A stretch of 64,000 nt of DNA from Cristatella mucedo. Taxonomy: Eukaryota; Bryozoa; Phylactolaemata; Cristatellidae. Location of the stretch: NCBI GenBank assembly GCA_009760855.2, contig WPIO01000001.1:12447501-12511500 (forward strand). The letters are read 5' to 3'. How positions within the stretch are numbered: the stretch's first letter is position 1; each line of letters begins with the position of its first letter. This document shows, piece by piece, positions 37,301-49,300 of the stretch. The position numbers were made by a program, and so were the translations under genes. The notes under the pieces are model-generated. The model ran no database searches. It worked only from the letters and a program-made list of their open reading frames with translations, and was not told the origin of the DNA.

Positions 37301-40300
37301 TTGCAGAGGCTGGTACCAAAGACTGACACATTTTTGAGCAAATCAGCTTGCACATACTTTCCTACTAATCTCGTTAAAGTCTTTTACTTTGTCTTTTCGC
37401 CATGACAAGCCAACAGTCATATGCCCGAGACAACCTAGGTGTATATGTACATAAACCTATGCTTGGGCTCAATGATAGACGTCAACCTGCATACATTACT
37501 TCAAAAACTCGACAATCAGACGTGTTCAATATCTTCGGCCCACCGATAACAAAGCAATCGTGTCATCTATAGTATTTAGGTCATACAACAGACGAATAGG
37601 GTGGGCTCCAATTCAACTAATAGCAAACGTCAACACCCATTCACGAGGCATCATGTACATGACCAAGCAATATTCATGATGTTGTAACAGCTCATGGATA
37701 CGTTCCATACTAGAGTACTGCCAAACATACCGACCTGTTACTTAATGGCCTATAAAACGGTCCCATTTCCTATTCACACAGCCCCTTTTATTCAGAGATG
37801 CCGGGGAGTTCATTAAAAGTGGCACTGATTAATCGAACACTCATTGCTGGGTTATTGTCAGTAACAATCACTAGTTCATGCGCTGGTTTCGTTAATAAGA
37901 GTGGCTAATTAGAGAGCTATGGCATTTGGCTTACAAGTTATCACATGCACAGCACGATCACACGACACAGCAGTTCAATTTCTGCATATGCCTTTTATCA
38001 CTCGGCAATGAATGCAGTGGCATCAAGAGTTGATTGACACCAATGGTAGCTAACCCACTCTTCTAGACAGTCTTAATTGATGACGTCCACTGCCACGATC
38101 CACATCCCTACTAGCACCTAGCTGTCATACTGCAACATACACAGAACAGTGTTCAGACAGTAACAATCTATGTAAGACCGGCATACTCCTGAGCAACTAG
38201 CTGGGGTGCACGTACCGATGGTGTGCATCTAACTTCGGTATTACCGGCAAGTCAAAATATGGATGGTTCGGCTGAGTTCTACTACACAACTTCATAACAC
38301 TTCGAGAGTAACAAGACAGCTTTGCAGTCCTCTCAATTTAGAGCAGCTGCGAATGCCAAGTTGGCCAGCCTACGGAATCATGAAGCTGATTGCAAAAGGC
38401 CAACTCTTCCTCGAGACTCTTCATCCTGTTCTCCAGGTCGACTCGAAGGAGGGTCTCCTGCTCGAGCTGACCGCGAGCAATTCCAAGCTGATCATGAGCA
38501 CTGCAGAGGTCTGCATTCAATCTCTAAAACGAATTGATAGGTAGTGCAATGATACCACAACTTGGTTAGAATCCCCCTAGTAAGATACAGGTCGCTTGCA
38601 CACTGTTTAAGCAAATGGGCTTAGAGATCACAGGAACACACCAATTATCAGCACATTGAAAAAAGGTTGACTGACTGGGACATCATGTCCTGATTAAGTG
38701 ACATCATATGAAAACAACAGCTACTGGCTGGTTCTCATTAAGGTAATAACCAGGAAACAATGAACACGATAGAAACAGAATGAAGCAAAAGATAGCAAAA
38801 GACACACTGGCCTTGGTCGGGGGGGGGGGGCTAGCACCTTAACCACTAAGCCAAACCAGGCATCCGCTACCCCCTATTGCACTTCCCAACATGCTGCTCA
38901 TACAAAAAACAAGCACAATATAATAGAGCAAGTGATGACCATCCATTTGATATAATCTAGTCACAGAATACTGAAGTAACCCAATTCACGTTCAATTTTA
39001 CATAGGCACTGGTCTACCTAGTCGGCCAGATTTGCTCACATGCCACCCATGGCATCTCCGATGTGCTTTACAGCATTCATAGCTTAGCCATTAATATGGT
39101 TCGTTTGACGTATTTTCTACTTCCTTGCAATATATGTTAGACTAAATGAGGCATCGTTCAGTTTTAGGGCAAGACTTACGAGACAGTATCTTATATATAG
39201 TATACTAAGCTTGCACATTGGAGGCCTAGCTGTGACCTTTGTGGCGAGTGAACTTGTATGCTTGACAAGTCCCGTGCAGTTTCCAAATTTATCAAGAGCA
39301 ACAGCATAAGGTCTACATTACATGTCAAAATGTAAACTCTCCTGCTGAAGGAATCACTGCTAATCACAAGCAGTTCCTAATCCCGAACTTCGTGGCAAGA
39401 TTGCTACGATTTCGAATGTTACATGATAAAGCTTACAACAAAAGAAAATCTGTTGGAGACTAAAAGCCAACACACATTCGGTAGAAACTATGAGAATACC
39501 ACTAAAATGCACCCTTCATGTCTTCCGCAGCACAGGTTCGGGTGACCTGACCAGTAGCTTGCAAGTAGGAACCCGTTATCAATGTGGCAGCCTACTTACG
39601 CAAACACCCTGTAGCACGCGATAACCAACTGACAGCTCAGGCTTGTTGTGCAACCACTGCTACTGGGTAGGGTTGCGCATTCATTCTACGAATAACAGAG
39701 TAGTATGACTGAGTGTTGACATACATACTTTCGAATGGCAATGCAAGCAATCAAAGCACTTCCAGGTTTCGATCATGTTAAAATTGTTTTGGGGTGCCAA
39801 GGAACGCTTTAGCCGGCATTCGTGTAAGCATTTAATGACAGAAAAGAAACAAAATTATGCAAAGACAACTCACAGGACACCTCAGGAAGCTTAGTTACCG
39901 TAGCTATATTCGTTATATAAGTGAAAGCTGCTTTCAAGGGACGTGTATATAGCACCCTGTCAAGGCACTTAAAAGAGTGGAAGAAGAACATTGATCGAAA
40001 CAGTGACCGAGTCAGGGGCATTGGCCCCCCCCCCTACAGCAGGGCATCGACCTGGGCCACTTGCTATTCATATGCACCCCCCACCATCACCAATGACGAG
40101 ATTATGTCTTAATTCCACTCGATTAGCAACTGCCAAAATCGTGTCGAATACACACTATGCCTTTGACCTATTATTCTTAATTAATTTTGGGTCTACCCCT
40201 GACTAAATGAAAATCTAGAGGGTCTTATTCCCATACATAAAATTTTGGAGGTCTTGCCAACCCCAGACGAAAACCCTGGCTCGTTCACTGGATCGAAAGA

Positions 40301-43300
40301 TTAACAAAAAAAGCCAGAAACAAAAGCTCATCACAAATACTGTTTTTGCCTTCTAATCTTGGATTTTTTAGTCAAGCTTCTGTGTAAGATTGAAACAGTA
40401 AACCTCGAAATATCTACATACTTAAATGCCACATCCTGACACAGTAAGGGCTGCTTTCCTTGCATCTCGGCTTAGGGCTATACATAAATTCAGCCATTCA
40501 ATGATGCCGAGCAAACGTTGCAGTACACAGCTCGTGTGTGTGCAAATTACCCACCAGGACCTGTGTTCCGAAGCTGATACGGTATCTGGTCCAGCAGTAG
40601 GCCCGGTACACCAGCAGCAGCAGCAGACGTAATGGCTGCTGCTCGGCAGTCAATAGCAATCAAACCATACACAAGCATCCAGACATTGCACCAAGATTCT
40701 GATCACACGTTCGTGAAAATTTAAAGTCATGGTTCTGAACTCTGTGCCGAGTGTAGGAGTGGCACTCTCGGCAGCTCAATCTGCAGACCACTAGCCGGGA
40801 AATCAGAGCCTGTGAAAATGCTTCCCACTCAAGGCAAAAATTTCTATAGGTAGTCCCACGGCAGCTGGCCCTAGATTATTCTTTATTTTAAAATAAAATG
40901 ATAGTCGTATTGCTGTCCAGCTTAAGTCATTTGTGCAGACTAATGACCTGAAAAACATCATTCACTAGATCTGTAGCAGACTTGGGACGTTTGTCTTGTG
41001 ACCTGCGACATTTGGGTAATAAAATATTCCGAAGCAGGTTCACTGAATGTCAATAAAAGGATAATAATAGGGAAACCTTGGAATTTGGAATGCAGGGCTT
41101 GAACTTGAAACCTAATGTAGTGATAGCATCAGAAAGATAGTAAGCCATCAAGAGATAATTCGACAAGCATGGCAGCAAATAGTCCTGGTAAAATTCGGTA
41201 AATGCAACTATGATTTATCAATGTCACAACTTTCTGGGACAATATCCAGATGTTTTACCAATGCCCCCATTTCCTAAAGACCATTGGGCTTGGTTAAAAC
41301 CTTCAAAAGGGATTGGGAGTAAATAGCAGCATTCAAAGCATAGGTGGATGCTTGGGGCAAAATCATACTAAAGAATGGATTCAGTTAGAAAGAGCATCCC
41401 AAACAGAGAACTCGGTGGCAGTTATCTATGCCTGGTCTAGCTATAAATGACGATCGACCAAGAGGCCCAAATATTAGATTGGGGCACAGAACTGCACTGC
41501 AAAGATTATGTTTGAGTCAGATTTAAGTTTACACTCTTACTAGGACATACAGCCAAGATTCAGCCAAGCACTGGCTGTCTAACCTCCAATACAACCCTTC
41601 CTTGGGCTGGTCCACAGAAGTCGAGGGCCTGGTTGCCTCCTTATCTAGTTCTATGCTTTTTCATGACTATCACTGCTGAGGTCAAGCAAGCTTCTGAATT
41701 TTGAACAGACCGTGGAGGAGACAATGACTACTCATTAGCACAACAGACATATGCAGGTCTCATAGACCCGATTGGCTGTCTTAACAGACCTTGTCACCTG
41801 TTTACTGTCGTTACCAGTGCAATGATCAATAACAGCCACAGAGGCAAATACAAAGCTATGTTAGTACTAACGATCTTGTGGCTTTGCAGAAAAATGAAAG
41901 CTGCTTTCCTGGAAATTGGAAGACAAGCAATTCTTAACAGTTATACGCAAGTTCATTGCCAAGCAGCAATCAGAAGTGCAAATTCAAATTTCTGCACTGG
42001 AATAGTTAAGATACATGCAGCCTTGCTCAATAAGGTAATGTCCCTTCATACCCGATCTCTAGGGAGGTGTTGAGCATGTGTCATATCAGCCAAACAATCC
42101 TAATGCGATCGGAATTCGGTCTCGCAATCCAGGACCATTTGAGCACAAACTAACCCACTCGATCATTGCTCAGTGTGTGACGACTGCCCTTCTACAGCTC
42201 AAGTTCAACCATTTGAGTGTGGTAGTCAGAATCCCAAGAGGGGCAAATCTGCTCACAATAACCCCATAAGAATCTGCGATCGAGGGCATGTGCATAGACA
42301 GCTAATCAGAATTAACTGCTGCAAGCACACACCCGAGAGCCAACATAACAAGTTCTGATCACGGCATAATTCTTTATGGGCAACAAAATGTCAGACTGCT
42401 GGGTAATAACCAAACTGACCCATTGATGATTCTTTTAAGTTGGCGTAATAAAATACAGTATGTGCTAGTTTAACGACCACTTTTTATCTGCTACCAGCAA
42501 GTCTACCAATTCCAGAACCACGTTGGGTGAGACCAAAGATCAGACAATGCAATGCATGCTTAAATTAGATGGACAACACTTCACCGGTGCAGGACACAAT
42601 AGATAGTGCTCTATATGGCATCCTTCCTCTCAGCCTGAGGGTTGGGCTCAAAGTCGAATAACGAAAGGGCAAGGTCAGCTGTAGACTTGGAGAAAGCATC
42701 GGACCCACTGAACCAAAATGCAGATCCCAAAATGCAGATCCCAAAATGCAGATCCCAAAATGAGGCAAGCCGGGTTGGTTTCAAGCAAACCCATATAAGG
42801 TACATTAGCCGTCTACGACGGCCATCAAAATTATACCCGCTAACAACCATCTTTTCTGCTGCTGCCGATTGTGGCACATCCTTCTAGCAACCCTTAGCTG
42901 CTACTTCCTTGCTAATCACTTCCTCTACTACCCCACTGACTCAGCTATGCTTCTCACTTCCTCTTTATGTTGCATGAAATGAAGTATGCTGGCTGCCGAA
43001 CGTCACCGAAAGCTGCTTAGGCTTTCGGTGCGCTATAGAACACTCTCTGGCGTAATACTCACATTGTCTTATTGGCTCTGTGGGGTTACAGATGGAGATA
43101 CATTACATTACCCAAACACTTAACTGTTGACGGTCACCTAAGGGAGCACCAGATCCTCATATAGCAGGAAAGATGTTGAGCAGTACACATATTCCCTAGT
43201 GGTGCTATCACAATCGATTGGTACCTAGGTCAGCCAAGTTCTGGCATAGGCAGGCTACACTGCTGTGGATGACCGGGTCCCATAGCATGCTTTATGGCAA

Positions 43301-46300
43301 ATGGCCGTGAGAAACAACTGGCTCGAGAGCTCTATAGAGCTGTAGTAGGTAGCACCTGATCCTAGCTGATAGTAGCAGCAGGTGATGACCCAACACGAGC
43401 AAACACCGGCTGATAAGCAGAGGTAGCTTAGGAGTGTTTGCATGCTGAAACCCTTTAATGCAGTTGCAGAGAAGTCATAAAACGATGACCTATACAATAC
43501 ATCTATACAATGTCTAGCAAAAGTTAAACATATCACATCTTCAGCTACAAATTCCGGACAAGAGTAAACTGTAAACAGAGTACCATCCGGTCCAGCATAC
43601 ACAATCTGAAGGAGGGGGCTAGCCTGTCTCAGTGCATTAAGCAAGCCTGTAATGACTCACTTTAGGTGAGTAAATGTGAGGTTGAAAGCCTAAGACTGCA
43701 TGCCACTTGCGATCGCACAGCTAATTACTGCGTGTGTACAAGGAAACAAGCTACAAGGAACCAAATCGGCCGGTTCATACCTGGATTACAAGCCCAAGAC
43801 ACAGGACTTTCGGTTTATGCATAATATCAACAGATTATCAAGAAGCCACGAGATTGCCCATACTGGGCAATTCAAGCTGTAAGCCGACATCACTTTAAAA
43901 CACTTCGCACAACATTTAGTTTGCGCACATAGATGAGTCGTGCAAGAATATGGTTCATGCTAGACGTGCTCCAACTAGTCGGCAACTATCACTAACATCA
44001 CCAGCATGCTGAAAAGCAGGAGGTATGCTCTGCCTGTGTTTACAAAGCTTCCAACATATGGCCATCTCACGGGTTAAAATCCACTTTTAATGTTGGCTCA
44101 TTGTTTAAAGAAGCTGTGAATGCATGCGAGCTACCGACTGCTGGTAGTCAGAATTTGGGTTAGATATAACTGCATTGCATTTTTGAACCAACCAACTGAA
44201 TATGTCCTCCATACAGACACACAATCTGCGAGAACCCCGGCGGCTGTACTGCGGCTGCATTAGAAGAAAGAGATACAGACGACTGAGTAAATATGCCACT
44301 AAATGCGCCAAAGGGATCTTATCAGTAAAACGTGTACTCAGGCTTCCACCAAGAAAGAGCCTCTATGCGATGGCAGATTACACAAGGCCTAGTGGCTCCC
44401 TTTGAGAAGCACAGCACCAAGTATCTGACAGAGAAAGATACATGTCAAAGCATATCCCAGTGTTTTTGACAGGCAGCCAACATAAACAGCTTAGGCAAGT
44501 GAGCAACACTGGTAGAGCTGCACAGCTCATGCATTCAAATGCAGAGCACGAGTATAAATGCATCACTGCCCTTTCGCTTCAGCCACACTGCATCAGACAT
44601 AGTTCAGCGAGTGAGTGTTGCAAGAGAAGACAAAAAAGTGCTAAACAACCCTTATTTAAAAATGCTCAGTTGAGGAGGCACCAGTTGTACAATCATTTTG
44701 TATAAATATGCCTCGCTATCAGCCGCGTGGCCGATTACTGTAACGTTCAGTTTATTGCAACAAGCCTACAACCAACGTGACGTGTGTAAACAAGTATCAG
44801 GCAGTGGCAGCTATTGCAGTGTAATAGCAATTGATAGGGGATGGCTAAACTCACGGCGATTGTATTTACATGTCCGTACTCTGCAGAAAAATGCTAATAT
44901 TGTAAGCAGCTAGGAAATAAAGAAACCAAGATTATCACAACAAGGAGTTAGCAAGTCACCTTTACATGGCAAAAAAGTCAACTGACGAGTAACAGTAATG
45001 CCTGTAAGCTTACAGCACATTCTGATTCCCAATGATCTCGTAACCTCAATGCTTCCAGGGCTTTGGCTTCTAGCTGTGCAGCACGTGTTTCACCTTCAAG
45101 GAGCTTCTTTTGCAATGCTGCAAAATCCCTCTCCTTCCTATCATGCCTACAAAAATGACACATCTCAACTGCTCTCGCGCTCTTATTTTAAACTCACAAC
45201 TGCATTCGGGCTATTTGTAATTAAACAGTGCCAATTGGCAATGAGCATGAGCAAACGAATACGAGATTGTGGCAACACTTAATGCATCTCAGCTTCCTCA
45301 CTACTTGACAGCGGCATCCTGAGAATGCTGAATAAATTGCAGTGAGCCACAAGAACCAAAGTTCAGCAACGGCAACAGTTACTTTGGTAGGCAGAGGCGT
45401 AGCAAAACCGCTAGAAAATGTTTCATAAAGGGGCTGAAACCTTAACTTGCCCAAGTAAGTCAATCACAGTTGATGGCACACCCACATGATGGCTTGCCAC
45501 ATGACTTAAGCCAGGTGCTGTCCTGCTTCAGTCCTTCTTCTTGTAGGAAGTATACGCGGTCAGGCTCCGCGTCCTACGCTGATCTTAGCAATCGACGTTG
45601 CTATGCTCAGCACATAAAGTAATCTTTTGCACAGCTAAGTGCCCAGCAAGCACCGGAAGCTTCGGCAGCATTCCTCGGTCGTCAGGCTACGTCGATGTCT
45701 TACCGGTAAATTTAAACTTCTAGGCGACTGCTTTCACTGCCTGCCACCTCAAAATCTGGTTCCTATAGCAAGCACTTGTGTAGTCCCATAAACCGCTCGA
45801 ATCTAGTTGATGACTTTGTAGGTCACGTCGGCTGCCATTCCTTTAAAGCAATGATGGAGGCCCTTGACGGCACCTGCGATTGGCCATATGTATCTGGCTG
45901 CCGTCGATCTTAAGTCGGTCTCGGCAAAGAATTAGAACCACGTTCAGCGTCACCGGTCTTCTGTTCATCTGGACCACCTTCCCAGTATTAGTGACATATG
46001 CATCAAAGATGGAAGCCAGACCAAAGCAGGACCGAGAAGAAACCGAACGTGTACATCCGGCTTTAAGGGGGGGGGGGCAGCTGAAGCCAAGCATACTCTC
46101 TCATTACTACGACCCTGTTAGCAGGCAACAGAAGCAGCACAGAAGATGGCTTTGGGCATGACCTAAAGTGCACACGTGGGCACCCAAGCCGATACTTTTT
46201 GCAGTGTTGAACAAGAATGCAGTATTTTCAGATTCACAGTATTCTGAGCAGGCACAATCAAAGTTTCATTCCCAGCTTCATTATATATTTTTAAAATGCA

Positions 46301-49300
46301 AGTAAATATTTAAAATAAATTACCTAATAAAACATGGTCCAGACAGAAGGAATCTGCATGTGAAGCCGGTAGGTACTCTTAAAAGTGAACCGGCAGCTTC
46401 GGCTTGTGGAAAGTGCCTCCTTTATAAGTGGAGGCGTCTTTTGGGATTGCCTATTTTAGTTCCAGCAGAAGCAATCGATGGCATGCTGATTAGGCCTACT
46501 GGATTTACAGCAAAAGTGAAAGTGTCGTGCTATACTCCCGTTAGAACAGGTAATGGAATGTGTATGATATGCAGCTTTTAATAGACCGACGGCCAGTGTA
46601 GTGGTGGACAAATAGGTAGGCATGCACGCCTGTAGCTACTACAGCAGCTAACGTTGGAAGCATCTCACTACATGATCCCGGAATGTGCTACAATCACTAC
46701 CTCAGAGTCAGTGAAGTTAAAACGGTAGTCTCATTGTTGAGGTTGGAGTCGATCAGTGACTTTAAAAGAACCTAGGGAAAAGCGAAGAAGACAAAGAGCA
46801 CTGGTGCCAAAAGATCAAGTGCTGTAGTACAAGCATGGTGTATGGTTAATTAATTAACTCCTCAATGCTAAATAATCCTTCAGAGCATAATTTGATGTTG
46901 GGTGTCCCAATTTTCCTACCAATAATAATAATAATAATAATAACCACGAGGCCTTCGTACAGCACCCTAAAAGAACTAAATCTCTGTCTAGGCATTTCAA
47001 ACAAGCTGAAAAAGAAGAATGTTAATTGGTTAATGGCGAGCTCCATTATGTCAGCATGCATTAGCACACACAGGACAATTCACGGGGATGGAGCAAATGC
47101 TGTAGGAGGGTAGGTTTTTAGCTTCCTTTTAAATTTCAAGTCAAATGATATCGCAATATTCGTAGGAAGTGAGGTCCAGGCCTTGAGGGCATTCAAACTG
47201 AAAGCACTATCTACAGACTTGCGATCGGTCACAGATAATCGACTTGAGTGAGAAGAGCAAGTGTTACAAAGCAAAGGTTTTTTATAGGTAGGCTGGAACA
47301 ATAAAATGATGGGACAAAACAGTGAGTGCCAGAACATTGCAGTCGTTATGCCGCTTATCCGAAAGCCAGTGAGGTAGGAAAGAAGTGGTATAATGTGGCA
47401 GCTGCGACATGCACGACAGATAACCCTAGCTGGATGGCCGAAGTCATCAATATCTACCTTCAGAAATCTCTCACTGAGCTAGGACCTAAACCATTTCACT
47501 GCAGTGCCAATGATGCCCAGGCGAGATGATATTCGCTCAAGGACTTGATCAACGATATCAAATGCTGACAGGAGATCCAGCACAAATGGCAGAGACCACT
47601 TAAGTCAGCACTACTGAGATCAGGAGGTAAGGTGCTTGCTCTTCAGTACCGAGGTCGTAGGTTCGAATCCTGTAGTGGGCAAACCTTTATTGCCAACTGC
47701 AAGTAGTAGTGATAGCCGTTAAAGCTCTTCCAATACTATACAAATGAGGGTAATAAATCAGCTAATATCTTTATTAAACTCGCAACAGTGCTGAATTCAT
47801 TTATATTTTAATTCTAAAACCCAAATGCTACTTGCTAGGTTGAAAGTTTTGATATGAACTCATACGCAAAAGTATTTGGAGAGCTAGGGCTATGGCCAAG
47901 GCACCCACATTATATATATATACTTGAATGTGTACACTTTTAATAAAAGCAGCATTCAATATTAAACGTTGCTGTCAGTAAAAGTAAGCTCACCGGTTGA
48001 CATGAGAAGTAGCAACACATTCGCTTAATTATCAAGCATAGTATTTAATTTATTGAGCTAATAATGACATTCCACCTCCCTTATTAGCAACGAGCTCTCG
48101 GACTCGCCCAGGCACGGAGCTGGTCAACTGGTGGCAGACACAGGATCTTATGCTACTCTAGGCATGTTGCAAGTAGACAAAAAGCATATAACCAAGTGTG
48201 TGATATGGACGGTTAGCTGCCATCACTATCTCTGAAAACTAACTCGGCCTGTCCAAAGCCGTCACGGTAACCCAGCTCAGTTCAATTGTTGAACAATACT
48301 AATTTCAGCTGCAGGTTGTGGATTGTTGTCGTGTTGCAAGATAAGATAGCCTCGATGAAGCCGCTGCACTTGGGAGGTCAAATCTTCTGAAGAAGGTCTA
48401 AGCAAACGTTTCTGGGTCATGACGCCTGGTTGCCGTTAGGAATCCAATGTCATTTCTGCTGATTGAGCCCCGTGTGACGACACCTTTTACCCTAAATTCG
48501 ACAGCTGGCTCCTGTCGTTTGAGTCAGCATGCTCAGTTAGGCAACCAATGCTCGGCAAGCTTTCTTTTGCAGTTCCTAATGATAGTGATTTTGCTTTCAT
48601 CACTCTGTACAACTTTTCCCCAATCTTCAATAGTCCAGGGGATCCAAACTGTTGACAACTGCAATGGCCTTAGGATATTGATCGCGAGCATAAGTGGGCT
48701 TCCTGTAGCGACTCGACGACCAAGGTCGTAGATTCGAGGTCTTCAGCATGCCAGCTGCAGACGATGTGGTAGCCGTAGAGGCTCTACTACTGCTCTAAAA
48801 ATGAGACAGATGAATGAGCTATACTGTATATAATATTATTTTTTTATTTTTAATGCAGACCAGCCTTAATTATCGCTGTCTGACGATGTAACCTCTGGCT
48901 TCCCAGATTATGCTTGCATAATTTGACCACGAACTTTTGCAGAAACAAAACGGTGGTCCTTTAACACCTCAACTTCAACATCGCACGTCTGGCCTGTGAT
49001 GAGGGGATGGGTGATCGTAGGGCATTTTCAGGACTCACAATCTTCATTACCTTAATGTTACACAAAAGCATACTCTACGGTATGGACAAGAGTAGCAGCA
49101 ATTTGACTGTCCACTGACTGATACAGTAATAATTGTACTCCTCACGTAGCTTGACAATCCGTCGACCTTCGACAAGACTGGCAGGCGTTGCCCAAATAAA
49201 TAAATAATGCTAAATGGGTTTGCTTTACAATTCCAGCTGGATGGAAGCTTAACGGTTCAGGCACGACCTAATTAAGGGATCATTTGTTGCTATATTCTGG

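Larger units (their letters stand above)
38524..45013 (-). other. Lamin intron 2
   Basis: Contains a SINE-B fragment, the 14-bp minisatellite and a LINE-B end. The 129-codon minus frame at 43255-43644 has no ATG at its start and is not scored. Confidence 0.65.

Noticed and set aside
40030-40075. G/C run pair GGGGCATTGGCCCC near 40.02 kb as a terminator or structured RNA
   Set aside because: A short palindrome next to a C run in an intron, with no further structure or context.
43255-43644. 129-codon minus frame inside lamin intron 2
   Set aside because: It begins with TTG rather than ATG, has no splice or family support, and its composition is unremarkable.
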